Assembly: GCF_023073335.1 (NCBI RefSeq)
Contig: NZ_JADPJG010000011.1
Span: 62,001-126,000 of the forward strand
Reading direction: 5' to 3'
Length of the DNA: 64,000 bases
Source: Bradyrhizobium sp. 21
Lineage (GTDB): Bacteria; Pseudomonadota; Alphaproteobacteria; Rhizobiales; Xanthobacteraceae
Below the pieces are notes generated by a model, which worked only from the letters and a program-made list of their open reading frames with translations, made no database searches and had not been told where the DNA came from. This document shows positions 17,938 to 27,281 of this stretch, piece by piece. The first letter of the stretch is position 1; every line of letters begins with the position of its first letter. The translations under genes were made by a program, and so were the position numbers.

Positions 17938-18247
17938 TTATCTCGACCCAGCCAAAGGTCCCGTGCCCCTGATGGTCCCTTTGATCTCACACCGATCTCC
18001 CAATTTACAGACGTTCAAGACAAAGCTTCCGTCCTTGTCGTCGATATCGGCATCACACCGTGTGAGCATGTCCTGATCCGGCGCAAGCATCAGACCCCCC
18101 TGGTCTTCGGACAGCGCACCGCGGCAGGTGAACCGATTGTCCTGTGGCCAGGCAAATTTTTGGCTCTGCTTGTTTGCCGCCGCCAACGCGGGGCCAACGC
18201 CGACACATGTCACAACCTTTCACCGCCAGCCTTGCGATCGGATTCAT
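17938..18247 (-). pseudogene. Small secreted protein with a frameshift in its signal peptide
   Basis: An ATG at 18247 follows GGAGG with good spacing and starts MNPIARLAVK, then the frame goes wrong. One base over, VVTCVGVGPALAAANKQ completes a perfect signal peptide (cleavage ALA or AAA) and reads on to 17938. Removing one G from the GG at 18216-18217 joins them. The mature part has four cysteines (FTCRG, TRCDAD, NVCKLGDRCEIKG) that could form two disulfides. Function unknown. Either a recent knockout or a sequencing error. Confidence 0.6.
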
Positions 18248-18299
18248 CGTAGTCCTCCATTCACTCGAGCTGGTTCGGCTGCCGCCGTGTCCACATGGT

Positions 18300-19070
18300 C
18301 TACTGCGGAATGAAGTTCTGGCCAGCGGTTACGCGCGCCCGGGAATGACGGCTGCAGGACGATGCAACTGTCCGCGACCCGTCGGGCAACATACCCCGTC
18401 AACCCCTTCGCGCAAAAACATTTTACTTTTCCGAATTTCGGATTTATGGCATACCCTCCTCATCCTGGCCCTGCCAAAGGGGCGTTCGCGACCGTCACGA
18501 TATGCGGGCCGGGTGGCGGTGGACGCGGCAGCGCCGGCGCGATCCGTGTGGTGACAGGGCGGGCAACCGTGAGTTCTCACACGACGCGGACGACACGGCG
18601 CTGAAGAGCGGGATTGTCGGGTGTCGGAGGGTGAGCACACGCGATCCCCCGGCGATCCGGCAAACCCGTCCGCGGACGGAGAAGTCGTGTGGTCCTGACG
18701 CCCGGGGTCTGTGCGTCAAGTCCTGCGGTGATGTGGCGGCCGACCGGCGCGCGCATCGATCATCTGCAGGGCGACGGGGGCAATAGTGCATCGCTCCCCG
18801 AGGAGAGCATGAAGGACACCGTTAAAACCATCCGCGCAGGGAAGGCCGGGCGATCGGCCACCTGTCGTCCACCCCCGTGTGCATTTCTACAGCGCACGGA
18901 CTTGCGGGTGCCGCCGGCGCCCGGCCTTCCCTGCGCCCTTTGGCCTCCATTGGGCGATGAACGAAAGCAACACTCGGGCAAAACCTGCCGCGGGAACGCG
19001 CAACCATGTCACGTTTCGCGATACGAGCAGGCCGCCCCTGTACAGAATGTCGCACCGCTTTTCCCCCGCG
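18300..19070 (+). repeat. Degenerate rhizobial intergenic repeat, no intact gene
   Basis: Between the broken secreted gene and the caspase-like gene lie about 890 bp without a credible gene. From about 18590 to 19010 the DNA strongly resembles, from memory, an element seen in many Bradyrhizobium and Rhodopseudomonas intergenic regions: key pieces are AAGTCGTGTGGTCCTGACGC, GCGTCAAGTCCTGCGGTGAT, GGCGACGGGGGCAATAGTGC and CCATCCGCGCAGGGAAGGCC. Short frames in it on both strands match no protein family. The remaining ~70 bp before 19140 would hold the caspase-gene promoter. Confidence 0.6.
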
Positions 19071-19139
19071 CGCCGGGCTGATAGATTGGCGCGATTGCTC
19101 TGAAGACGTTGGCTCTGAAGAATTTGGCTGGGGAATTTG

Positions 19140-20486
19140 ATGCGCGCGAGGATTTTCAATCGCGTCATGGGGCTGGCGGCGCTGGTCGCAGTCCTGCTTG
19201 TCGTCGCCACGCACCCGGCGTCGGCCGAGAAGCGCATCGCGCTCGTGGTCGGCAACTCCGCCTACAAGAACATCACGCCGCTCGACAATCCCTCCAAGGA
19301 TGCCAGCCTGATGGCGGAGACGCTCGGCCTGCTCGGCTTCACGCTGGTCGGCGGCCGCGCCCAGCTCGATCTCGACAAGGGCGCGATGGACCTCGCGGTG
19401 CAGAGCTTTGGCCGGCAGGTCCAGGGCGCCGATGTCGCGCTGTTCTATTATGCCGGCCACGGCGTGCAGGTCGCGGGCTCCAACTATCTCGTCCCTGTCG
19501 GCGCCAATCCGACGCGCGAGGCCGATGTTGATTTCCAGATGACCGACGTCAATCTCGTGCTGCGCCAGATGCAGGGGTCCGGCACACGCCTCAACCTCGT
19601 GATCCTCGATGCCTGCCGCAACAACCCGTTTGGTTCACGCGGCCTGCGATCGTCCGATGGCGGCCTCGCGCAGATGCGCGCGCCGGAGGGCACGCTGATC
19701 TCCTACGCGACGCAGCCCGGCAACGTCGCCCAGGACGGCAACGACGGCCACAGCCCCTACACCAAGGCATTGGCCGCGACGGTCCGGACCGCCGGTCTCG
19801 ACGTGTTCCAGACCTTCAACCAGGTCGGCCTCGCCGTGAAGCGCGCCACATCAGGCGCGCAGCAGCCCTGGGTGTCGTCCTCGCCGATCGACGGCACCTT
19901 CTATTTCGTAGCCCCGACGCAAGCAGCGCCGCCGCAGGTCGCCGCGATGCAGCCCGATCCGCTGCCGGCGAATCGGCTGCGCGCCGATCCGGACCGCGTC
20001 CCCTTGCGCGATGCCGCGCTGTTGAGCGAACTCAGCGAGCGGCTCTACGAGCTCAATTTCGATCCTGACACACCTGATGGACTCACCCGCGCGATCACAA
20101 AGCTCCAGCAGCGGATTTCCATCGCGCCGACGGGAGAGCCGACCGAAGGCCTGCTGCTGCGGATGCGCAACATGGAGGATCTCAAGCCATGGGGCTCGAT
20201 CGTCTACGGCCCCGATAGCAGCAGATGGGGCATGTCCTGGACCCACGCCTCGCGGCGCGCCGCGGTGGCGGATGCGCGCGGCAATTGCGCCGGCGCCAAA
20301 TGTCCGATCGAGCTCTCCTTCTACGGCAAAAGCTGCGGAGCGTTCGCGATCTCCGACAAATCCTGGTCGCTGGTCCAGCGCGACAGCGTGCAACGCGCGA
20401 AAGACGCCGCGCTTGACGAATGCGGCAAGGCTGGCAAAGCTTGCCGCATTATCGGATCCGTCTGCGCCGACGGCTCCGGCCGCTGA
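19140..20486 (+). CDS. Secreted caspase-like (C14) protein with DUF4189 domain
   Basis: A 448-residue exported protein. Signal peptide 1-29 (ends ASA). Residues 30-255 form a caspase fold: RIALVVGNSAYKN, catalytic His107 in YYAGHG and Cys159 in LDACRNNPF, then SYATQPGNVA. Residues about 350-448 form a DUF4189-like domain rich in cysteines (WGSIVYGPDSSRWGMSW, with C-AGAKCPI, SCGAFAI, ECGKAGKACRI). The ATG at 19140 is used in preference to an overlapping TTG at 19137. Bradyrhizobium carries several such periplasmic caspase homologues; substrates are unknown. Confidence 0.88.
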   Translation: MRARIFNRVMGLAALVAVLLVVATHPASAEKRIALVVGNSAYKNITPLDNPSKDASLMAETLGLLGFTLVGGRAQLDLDKGAMDLAVQSFGRQVQGADVALFYYAGHGVQVAGSNYLVPVGANPTREADVDFQMTDVNLVLRQMQGSGTRLNLVILDACRNNPFGSRGLRSSDGGLAQMRAPEGTLISYATQPGNVAQDGNDGHSPYTKALAATVRTAGLDVFQTFNQVGLAVKRATSGAQQPWVSSSPIDGTFYFVAPTQAAPPQVAAMQPDPLPANRLRADPDRVPLRDAALLSELSERLYELNFDPDTPDGLTRAITKLQQRISIAPTGEPTEGLLLRMRNMEDLKPWGSIVYGPDSSRWGMSWTHASRRAAVADARGNCAGAKCPIELSFYGKSCGAFAISDKSWSLVQRDSVQRAKDAALDECGKAGKACRIIGSVCADGSGR

Positions 20487-20513
20487 TACCATTTTCATTC
20501 TGGATTTTTGCTC

Positions 20514-21017
20514 ATGCGCCATGCCGTCATGCCTGCGATTGCCCTCGCCGTTGTCCTCTCCGCCGCCCTCGCCTCATCGTCCGCCTTCGCGCAGTCCGGC
20601 AGCGCCGGCGGCTCGATTGGCAATGACGAGAAGTCGCTGTCCGGCTCGCGGCAGGATTCGTCTTCAGGCCGCTCGGCTGAGCCTGCGCCCTCGGCCCGGC
20701 GAAGCAAGCCGGCAGCCGAGGAACCGCGCAGCTCCTCCCGGCGCGGTGGGGGTGGCGGCGGCAGCTTCGACGGAGCCTGGATGGTCGTCAGCGTCGGTTG
20801 CGGCGGCACCACGTCCGGCGCGGTCGTGGTCTCCTCCGGCAAGGTCATCGGCCAAGGCGTCAGCGGCACCGTCAGCCCGAGCGGCGCAGTCAGCACGTTC
20901 GGTCAAGGCGAGGGCGTGACCTTCACCGGCTCCGGGCGCCTCGGTGCCCGCAGCGGCTCCGGAACCTTCCGCCGCTCGGACGGCTGCAGCGGAACCTGGA
21001 GCTCGAGCAAGCAATAG
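20514..21017 (+). CDS. Exported glycine/serine-rich protein
   Basis: A 167-residue protein with a signal peptide (cleavage near AFAQ), a low-complexity serine/arginine linker, a run of glycines, and a C-terminal beta domain FDGAWMVVSVGCGGTTSGAVVVSSGKVIGQGVSGTVSPSG with two cysteines (CGG, GCSG). The last part resembles small all-beta secreted domains in which GxxSGTVxxxG repeats form a barrel. Starts 27 bp after the caspase-like gene, so the two are likely co-transcribed. Confidence 0.7.
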   Translation: MRHAVMPAIALAVVLSAALASSSAFAQSGSAGGSIGNDEKSLSGSRQDSSSGRSAEPAPSARRSKPAAEEPRSSSRRGGGGGGSFDGAWMVVSVGCGGTTSGAVVVSSGKVIGQGVSGTVSPSGAVSTFGQGEGVTFTGSGRLGARSGSGTFRRSDGCSGTWSSSKQ

Positions 21018-21167
21018 CAGCGAAAATGCCTGATTTCGCGGCGGAACGAACGCCGCGCAGGCCCAATTCAGGCCACATCCTCTCCGGATTTGCGGCTCAT
21101 TGCCACCCAAGTCTTTGACCAGAAAGGGAAGGTAACGAGTTGCGTCATGCGTAATCGGGAGACCAGG

Positions 21168-22358
21168 ATGGGCAACCGCACCGCAAAGTTCATATCCGCC
21201 CTTGTGGGCAGCATCATTGCCGGCGCGCCACTTGCGGCCGTGTCGCAGAATGCACCGACGGCCCCGAGCACGGCAAATGCCGCGAGCGACTGCCTTGCCT
21301 CGCCAAAGGGCGCCGCGTCGCAGGGCCAGCATTGGCATTATCGCCTCGAGCGCGCGACCAAGCGGCAGTGCTGGTATCTGCGCGCCGAAGGCGGCAAGGA
21401 CAGCGCAAAGGTCACGCAGACCGCACAGGCTGCGCCCGATATGCCGACGGCAGAGGCAGCCGCGCCGCAGCCGCACGCGGTGCAGGATGCGCGCGCCGAA
21501 TATCTGACCCCGCAGAGCATCGCCGCTCCGAAGACGCCGGCGGCGCCGGCGCCACCGACTGCGAGCCCCGCGGCTGACGCGAACGCGCAGCAGCCCGCCG
21601 ACGCCGCGCGCTGGCCTGACGCCTCCACGCTATCCGCCGCGCCCGCAGCGCAGCCGTCGCCTGCACCTGTCGCGGTCGCGGCACAGCCCGGCGCGAAGCC
21701 GGCTAAGTCCCCGGCACCGATGGCTCTGGCTGCGGCAGACAGCACCACCGACAAGCCGGCCGGCTCGCTCCAGATGCTGCTGCTCGTGATCGGCGGCGCG
21801 CTGGCGCTTGCCGGCATCCTCGCCAGTGTCATCTACCGGTTCGCCGGCGGGCGCATCCGCGTCCAGGCCGCCGACCATCGCCGGGTCAAATGGGACAATT
21901 TCGAGCCGCACGATCACGACGACGGCCGCGCTCCCTGGCTCAACGTCACGCCGCGCGCGCAGCAGCCCCGCCCGGTGGATTTCGATGCCGAGCGTCCGCA
22001 GGCCGTGCGTCCCGAAGCCCCGCAGCTCGCCGCATTCGCCAATGAGATCGGCAGGATCGCTGCACGGCCCCGTTCCACTCACAACGAAATCGTAGAGCTC
22101 GACGAGACCGACATATTCAACGGAGAGTTCGAGATCGAGCCGTCAGCGCCCATGCTCGCGGCCAACGACGTCAATGATGAAGAGCCGACCGGTCGCGATG
22201 AAAATGTGCAGGTCGAGGACGCCGTCGACGTCGACGTGATCACGGCGATGCTGGAACGGCTGGCGCAGGAAGGGCCGCGGCTGAGGCCGCCTAGCCCTGA
22301 AGCTGGCCTTGCAGACCTCGCACGAAGCTCACGAGGCCAGTCTGCCGCTCGCGCTTGA
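21168..22358 (+). CDS. Hypothetical membrane protein with alanine/proline-rich linker
   Basis: A 396-residue protein. N-terminal signal or anchor, a short cysteine-bearing domain (CLASPKGAASQGQHWHYRLERATKRQCWYLR, given as key residues C, HWHYR, CWYLR), about 120 residues of alanine/proline-rich linker, one membrane helix (MLLLVIGGALALAGILASVIY) and an acidic cytoplasmic tail. The HWHYR...QCWYLR piece recurs in Bradyrhizobium envelope proteins of unknown role. ATG 21168 after GGGAGA is preferred over 21147. The 3' end overlaps the end of convergent gmk by 68 bp. Confidence 0.65.
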   Translation: MGNRTAKFISALVGSIIAGAPLAAVSQNAPTAPSTANAASDCLASPKGAASQGQHWHYRLERATKRQCWYLRAEGGKDSAKVTQTAQAAPDMPTAEAAAPQPHAVQDARAEYLTPQSIAAPKTPAAPAPPTASPAADANAQQPADAARWPDASTLSAAPAAQPSPAPVAVAAQPGAKPAKSPAPMALAAADSTTDKPAGSLQMLLLVIGGALALAGILASVIYRFAGGRIRVQAADHRRVKWDNFEPHDHDDGRAPWLNVTPRAQQPRPVDFDAERPQAVRPEAPQLAAFANEIGRIAARPRSTHNEIVELDETDIFNGEFEIEPSAPMLAANDVNDEEPTGRDENVQVEDAVDVDVITAMLERLAQEGPRLRPPSPEAGLADLARSSRGQSAARA

Positions 22359-22950
22359 GGCGTTCGGCCTTCAGGACCGACTGCACCTCGGCGAAGGCCT
22401 CGTCGACGTCGTGGTTGATGACGATGTAGTCGTACTCGGCCCAGTGGCTCATCTCGTGGCTGGCGCGGCTCATGCGCTTGCGGATCACCTCGTCGGAATC
22501 CTGCGCGCGCGAATGCAGGCGCTTCTCGAGATCGGCGGCTGACGGCGGCAGGATAAACACGCTGACGACGTCGGCGCGGGCTTTCTCGCGCAGCTGCTGC
22601 GTGCCCTGCCAGTCGATGTCGAACAGCACGTCCTGCCCGGCCGATAGCGCGGCTTCGACCGGTGCGCGGGGCGTGCCGTAGCTGTTGTCGAACACGGTTG
22701 CCCATTCCAGGAGCTCGTCGCCCTTCACCATCGCCTCGAAGCGGGGTTTGTCGACGAACAGATAGTCGCGGCCGTCGACCTCGCCCGGCCGCATCGCGCG
22801 CGTGGTCGCCGACACCGACATGCGGAGGCCGGGCATGCGGTCGATCAAGAGACGCGACAGCGTCGTCTTGCCCGCGCCCGACGGCGAGGACAGCACGAAC
22901 ATCAATCCGCGCCGCTCGACACCGTCAGTTCCGTGACCGCCAATCGTCAT
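22291..22950 (-). CDS. gmk: Guanylate kinase
   Basis: A 219-residue enzyme converting GMP to GDP with ATP. The P-loop SSPSGAGKTTLS starts near residue 21, followed by the GMP-binding segment SATTRAMRPGEVDGRDY and FDIDWQGTQQL. It starts 3 bp after yicC ends, as in many alphaproteobacteria, and is the last gene of the fab-mltG-yicC-gmk run. Confidence 0.96.
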   Translation of the reverse strand: MTIGGHGTDGVERRGLMFVLSSPSGAGKTTLSRLLIDRMPGLRMSVSATTRAMRPGEVDGRDYLFVDKPRFEAMVKGDELLEWATVFDNSYGTPRAPVEAALSAGQDVLFDIDWQGTQQLREKARADVVSVFILPPSAADLEKRLHSRAQDSDEVIRKRMSRASHEMSHWAEYDYIVINHDVDEAFAEVQSVLKAERLKRERQTGLVSFVRGLQGQLQG

Positions 22951-22953
22951 CGA

Positions 22954-23841
22954 TCACTCCAGATTCTGGACCTGCTCGCGGAACTGCTCGACCACGTTCT
23001 TCATGGCGAGCCCCGTATTGGTCAGCTCGATGTCGTTCGACTTCGAGCAGCAGGTGTTGACCTCGCGGTGAAACTCCTGCGCCAGGAAATCGAGCTTGCG
23101 GCCGACAGGGCCGCCCTTGCCGATCAGTTCGCGCGCCTGCGCAATGTGCGAGGCGATGCGATCGAGCTCCTCGCGGATGTCGGCCCTGGTCGCGATCAGG
23201 ATCGCCTCCTGCATCAGGCGGTCGGAATCGAAACGGTCGGAGGTGTCGAGGAGAGTAGCGATCTGCTCGGCGAGCCTGGCCTTGATCGCCTCGGGCTTGC
23301 GGCCGGGCGCGGCCTCGGCCTTCTTCGCGAGCTGCTCGACCTCGTCCACCCGCTGGGTCAGGATCTGTCCGAGCGACGTCCCCTCGCGCTTGCGCATCAC
23401 GACGAGGTCGGCGAGCGCCTTGTCGAAGGACTCGGCCACAGCAGCGCGCGCCGCGTTGTCCTCGTCCTCGTCGCCCTCGGGCTCGGCGACCTCGATCACC
23501 CCCTTGATGGCCAAAAGCCCGTCGACGCTCGGCGCGACCGCGTCGACCTTGCCAGCGATCACGGCGGCGGCCTTCAGGACGGCGTTGAGCACGTCCTCAT
23601 TGACACGCACGGAGGTTGCGGCATTGGCACGCTTGATGGTGAGATTGGCGTAGACGGTGCCGCGCGACAAAAGCTCGGCGGCGCGCTTCTTGGCGTGGGC
23701 CTCGAGCTCGTCGAACCCCTGCGGCAGCCGCACCCTGAGGTCAAAGCCCTTGGCGTTGACCGACTTCAATTCCCATTCGAACGTGTACGGCCCGCTCGCG
23801 CCGTGGCTTCGGGCAAAGCCGGTCATGGACGACAACGCCAT
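22954..23841 (-). CDS. YicC/YloC-family endoribonuclease
   Basis: A 295-residue cytosolic protein beginning MALSSMTGFAR, the family start, with C-terminal domain ending IELTNTGLAMKNVVEQFREQVQNLE (key residues E, K-VVEQFREQ-QN-E). Members cut RNA in vitro and have been linked to small-RNA turnover. The tight 3-bp spacing to gmk matches the common yicC-gmk pairing. Confidence 0.92.
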   Translation of the reverse strand: MALSSMTGFARSHGASGPYTFEWELKSVNAKGFDLRVRLPQGFDELEAHAKKRAAELLSRGTVYANLTIKRANAATSVRVNEDVLNAVLKAAAVIAGKVDAVAPSVDGLLAIKGVIEVAEPEGDEDEDNAARAAVAESFDKALADLVVMRKREGTSLGQILTQRVDEVEQLAKKAEAAPGRKPEAIKARLAEQIATLLDTSDRFDSDRLMQEAILIATRADIREELDRIASHIAQARELIGKGGPVGRKLDFLAQEFHREVNTCCSKSNDIELTNTGLAMKNVVEQFREQVQNLE

Positions 23842-23958
23842 CAGGTCAATTTCTCCAGAAGCACGGGATTCGCGCGGCCATCAGGCCACGCGAATCTTAA
23901 GACTATTTTGCAGGAAAGTGGAATCCGCAAAGTCCCGCGGGCAGGTCTGCGCGCAGAC

Positions 23959-25233
23959 CTAGCGCTGGACCACCGGGGGCGAGGGTTGCACCGCGCCCTG
24001 CCGGGCCGGCGGTGGACCTGCGGGGCGCGCCGCTGGCGGCTTCTTCTGCTGGTTGGGGCGCGCCGGCGTCGTCGCCGTCGGCGTGTCGGCGGCGCTGGGC
24101 GCGGCGGCGGCCGGCGGCTGCGCGTCCTCGGCCGGCTCGACCGTGTCGTTCTGGATCTGCTTTTCCATCGCGCGCAGCTTGGCGACGTTCTTCTGGTGCG
24201 CGTCATAGGTCTCGGTGAAGGCATGCCCGCCGGTGCCGTCGGCGACGAAATAGAGGTCGCGGGTGCGGGCCGGGTTGGCGGCGGCTTCCAGCGAAGCGCG
24301 GCCGGGGTTGGAGATCGGGCCCGGCGGCAGCCCCTCGATCACATAAGTGTTGTAGGGCGAGGGCTGCGTGATCTCGCTGCGCTTGATCGGACGGCCGAGC
24401 GTGCCCTTGCCGCCGACGAGGCCATAGATGATCGTTGGATCGGACTGCAGCTTGATCCGCTGCTTCAGGCGGTTGACGAACACCGCGGCGACGCGGCTGC
24501 GCTCGTCCGGCTTGCCGGTCTCCTTCTCCACGATCGAGGCCAGCGTCACCAATTGCTCCGGACTCTTGACCGGAATGTCCTGGCTGCGACGCTCCCAGAT
24601 CTCGGTCAGCACACGTTTGTGCGCCTGCTGCATGCGCTGGACCACCTGATCGCGCGGGGTCCCGCGGGGGAATTTGTAGGTCTCGGGCAACAGCGTGCCT
24701 TCGCGCGGCAGCTCACGCACGCTGCCGGTGAAGATGTCGTTGTCGGTGAGGCGCGCCACGATCTGCTCGGAGGTCAGCCCTTCCGGTATCGTCACGGCAT
24801 GCTGCACCACCTTGCCCTCGACGATGGTGGCGACGACGTCGCGCAAGGAGGCGTTCTTCTGGAACGAATATTCGCCGGGCTTGAGGTCCGAGCTCGCCTT
24901 TAGCGCGGCGACGCTTGCGATGAACACCCACGGATTGACGTCGGTCACGCCTTCCCGGTTCAGCGTCTCGGCGATGTCGCGCTTACCCGCACGCTGCGGG
25001 ATGTTGACGATCTTGTCCTCCTTCAGCGGCCCCGGCGCCTCGAGCACCTGCCGGCCGTAATAGTACACGCCGCCCGCACCGATCATGGCGATCAGCAGGA
25101 GGGTGATGATGGCGTTGCCGACGATCACGAAAGGATTGCGCGCGCGGTCCGATCGCTTCGGCGGCGGCGGGACCTGCTCGGGCTCGAGCGCTGCCCGCGG
25201 ACTCCGGGGCGAAATGGGCGGCCTTTCACTCAT
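23959..25233 (-). CDS. mltG: Endolytic murein transglycosylase MltG
   Basis: A 424-residue inner-membrane enzyme that cleaves nascent glycan strands and helps set their length. One membrane helix at about 36-58 follows a basic cytoplasmic start; a LysM-like segment precedes the catalytic block ASIVEKETGKPDERSRVAAVF, whose Glu is the active-site residue, and GRPIKRSEITQPSPYNTYV. The last ~70 residues are a proline/alanine-rich tail that is longer than in the enterobacterial enzyme. It sits between fabF and yicC. Confidence 0.94.
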   Translation of the reverse strand: MSERPPISPRSPRAALEPEQVPPPPKRSDRARNPFVIVGNAIITLLLIAMIGAGGVYYYGRQVLEAPGPLKEDKIVNIPQRAGKRDIAETLNREGVTDVNPWVFIASVAALKASSDLKPGEYSFQKNASLRDVVATIVEGKVVQHAVTIPEGLTSEQIVARLTDNDIFTGSVRELPREGTLLPETYKFPRGTPRDQVVQRMQQAHKRVLTEIWERRSQDIPVKSPEQLVTLASIVEKETGKPDERSRVAAVFVNRLKQRIKLQSDPTIIYGLVGGKGTLGRPIKRSEITQPSPYNTYVIEGLPPGPISNPGRASLEAAANPARTRDLYFVADGTGGHAFTETYDAHQKNVAKLRAMEKQIQNDTVEPAEDAQPPAAAAPSAADTPTATTPARPNQQKKPPAARPAGPPPARQGAVQPSPPVVQR

Positions 25234-25358
25234 CGAAGCAACCTGAATCCTGCCGGTTCAATCGCGACCAGACAATCGCTTGTCGAGCCAAATGCACGCG
25301 CCCGCTTCCATGACTATCGCCGAATACGGCAAAACGGTGGATTCGTCGCAACAACAAA

Positions 25359-26624
25359 CTAATGGACCAGACGCCGGAAGATCACCGACGCGTTGGTACC
25401 GCCAAAACCAAAAGAATTCGACAACGCCACGTTGACCTCGCGCTTCTTCGCCTTATGCGGCACGAGGTCGATCGCAGTCTCGACCGACGGATTGTCCAGA
25501 TTGATGGTCGGCGGCACGACATTATCGCGAATCGCGAGAATGGCGAAGATCGCCTCGATCGCGCCGGCCGCACCCAGAAGATGGCCGGTCGACGACTTGG
25601 TCGACGACATCGCGACCTTGGAGGCGGCATTGCCGAGCAGCCGTTCGACGGCACCGAGCTCGATCTCGTCACCGAGCGGTGTCGAGGTGCCGTGCGCGTT
25701 AATGTAGTCGAGATCGGATGCCGTGAGGCCGGCGCGCTTGAGCGCCGCCGACATGCTGCGAAAGGCGCCATCGCCGTCGGGCGACGGTGAGGTGATGTGA
25801 TAGGCATCGCCCGAGAGACCGTAGCCGATCACCTCGGCGTAGATCTTCGCGCCGCGGCGCCTGGCGTGTTCGAGCTCTTCCAGGACCAAAACGCCGGCAC
25901 CCTCGCCCATCACGAAGCCGTCCCGGTCCTTGTCGTAGGGACGCGAGGCCTTCTCGGGCGTCTCGTTGAAGGCGGTCGAGAGCGCACGCGCGGCGTTGAA
26001 GCCGGCGATACCGATGCGGCTGATCGGCGACTCGGCGCCGCCGGCAACCATGACGTCGGCATCGCCCAGCGCGATCAGGCGGGCGGCATCGCCGACCGCA
26101 TGGGCCCCGGTCGAGCAGGCTGTGACCACCGAATGGTTCGGACCCTTGAGCCCATGCTTGATCGAGACGTAGCCGGAGGCGAGATTGATCAGGCGGCCCG
26201 GAATGAAGAACGGAGACACCCGGCGCGGCCCACGCTCCTTCAGGAGGATCGCCGTGTCGGCAATGCCGCTGAGACCGCCGATACCGGAGCCGATCATGGT
26301 GCCGGTCGCGCATTTGTCCTCTTCGGTCTCGGGGTGCCAATTGGCATCGTCGAGCGCCTGGCCGGCTGCGGCCATGCCGAAGACGATGAAGTCGTCGACC
26401 TTGCGCTGGTCCTTCGGCTCCATCCATTTGTCGGCATTGAACGTGTCGTTGGTACCGTCGCCGCGCACGACCGTGCAGGCAAACTTTGTCTGGAGATCGG
26501 AGACATCGAAGCTCTCGATCCCGCGTGCACCGCTTTCGCCGTTGAGGATGCGCTTCCAGGTCGGCTCGACACCGCAGCCGAGTGGCGAAACCATGCCAAG
26601 ACCCGTGACGACAACCCGCCTCAT
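25359..26624 (-). CDS. fabF: Beta-ketoacyl-ACP synthase II
   Basis: A 421-residue condensing enzyme of fatty-acid elongation. The Cys-His-His triad is intact: Cys170 in VTACSTGAH, His311 in NAHGTSTPLGD and His348 in SSTGHLLGAAG. Start MRRVVVTGLGMVSP is typical. It follows acpP by 108 bp on the same strand, and precedes mltG. Confidence 0.97.
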   Translation of the reverse strand: MRRVVVTGLGMVSPLGCGVEPTWKRILNGESGARGIESFDVSDLQTKFACTVVRGDGTNDTFNADKWMEPKDQRKVDDFIVFGMAAAGQALDDANWHPETEEDKCATGTMIGSGIGGLSGIADTAILLKERGPRRVSPFFIPGRLINLASGYVSIKHGLKGPNHSVVTACSTGAHAVGDAARLIALGDADVMVAGGAESPISRIGIAGFNAARALSTAFNETPEKASRPYDKDRDGFVMGEGAGVLVLEELEHARRRGAKIYAEVIGYGLSGDAYHITSPSPDGDGAFRSMSAALKRAGLTASDLDYINAHGTSTPLGDEIELGAVERLLGNAASKVAMSSTKSSTGHLLGAAGAIEAIFAILAIRDNVVPPTINLDNPSVETAIDLVPHKAKKREVNVALSNSFGFGGTNASVIFRRLVH

Positions 26625-26732
26625 ATCCGAAAACTCCGCATCGAAATATTCACGGCCAATAACAAGAAACCGGCTGACCGCTGGTCAGCGGCCCGTCCGG
26701 TTTCAATGTTGTCCCCGCGAAAATGAAGAGCC

Positions 26733-26972
26733 TTAGCTCTTCGCGTTCTTCTCGAGAAACTTCGTGGCGTCGCCGACGGTGAGAATCGTCTCCGCGGCGT
26801 CGTCCGGAATCTCGCAGCCGAATTCTTCTTCGAACGCCATCACCAGCTCGACGGTGTCCAGACTGTCGGCGCCGAGGTCGTCGATGAAGCTCGCAGCATC
26901 GACAACCTTCTCGGGTTCAACACCAAGGTGTTCGACCACGATCTTCTTAACCCGCTCGCCAATCTCACTCAT
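26733..26972 (-). CDS. acpP: Acyl carrier protein
   Basis: A 79-residue, strongly acidic helical protein that carries the growing fatty acid on a phosphopantetheine arm. The attachment Ser37 lies in [14 protein letters not shown]. Lies between fabG and fabF as in most proteobacteria. Confidence 0.98.
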   Translation of the reverse strand: MSEIGERVKKIVVEHLGVEPEKVVDAASFIDDLGADSLDTVELVMAFEEEFGCEIPDDAAETILTVGDATKFLEKNAKS

Positions 26973-27281
26973 TGCATAACCTCGTGTTGTTCCCTGTAGA
27001 CCCGACCCCCCGGGACGATACGAGCCGTCGTGGTCGTTGACTGCCTTCGCTTACGAACTTTGATTTGGCCCCATCCTTAACCGATGCGGCCCGGCGAACG
27101 ACGGCCAAGGCTCCGCATCGCCAATATACAGGGTTTCAAAAACCTGCAATGGCGTTCTTTGCCCATCCGTTGAAGGTCCGGTTATCATACTTCAATTGCC
27201 TTGACTACAAGCCTCATTTCGCTCCGGAAACGGCCGTTTGCCGCATCCGGCACCGCCCAAGGGGGCATGCGGGATGAGGCG
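26973..27281 (-). promoter_or_regulatory. acpP upstream region with candidate promoter
   Basis: This 309-bp spacer separates acpP from fabG and gives acpP room for its own promoter, as expected for one of the most highly made proteins. On the minus strand CTTGTA (27211-27206), 16 bp, TATGAT (27189-27184) is the best sigma-70-type pair; a second possible -10, TATATT, lies near 27122-27127. No gene was seen here. Confidence 0.35.

Noticed and set aside
18993..19015. GGAAC...CGTT pair upstream of the caspase-like gene
   Set aside because: Spacing is 14 bp, outside the 16-17 bp of EcfG promoters.
18495..19081. Several small frames on both strands between 18.3 and 19.1 kb
   Set aside because: They lie in a degenerate repeat, overlap each other on both strands and match no protein family.
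22933..24903. 656-residue frame antisense to yicC and mltG
   Set aside because: Runs through two well-supported genes; its composition (many His/Gly/Arg/Asp) is typical of antisense GC-rich DNA.
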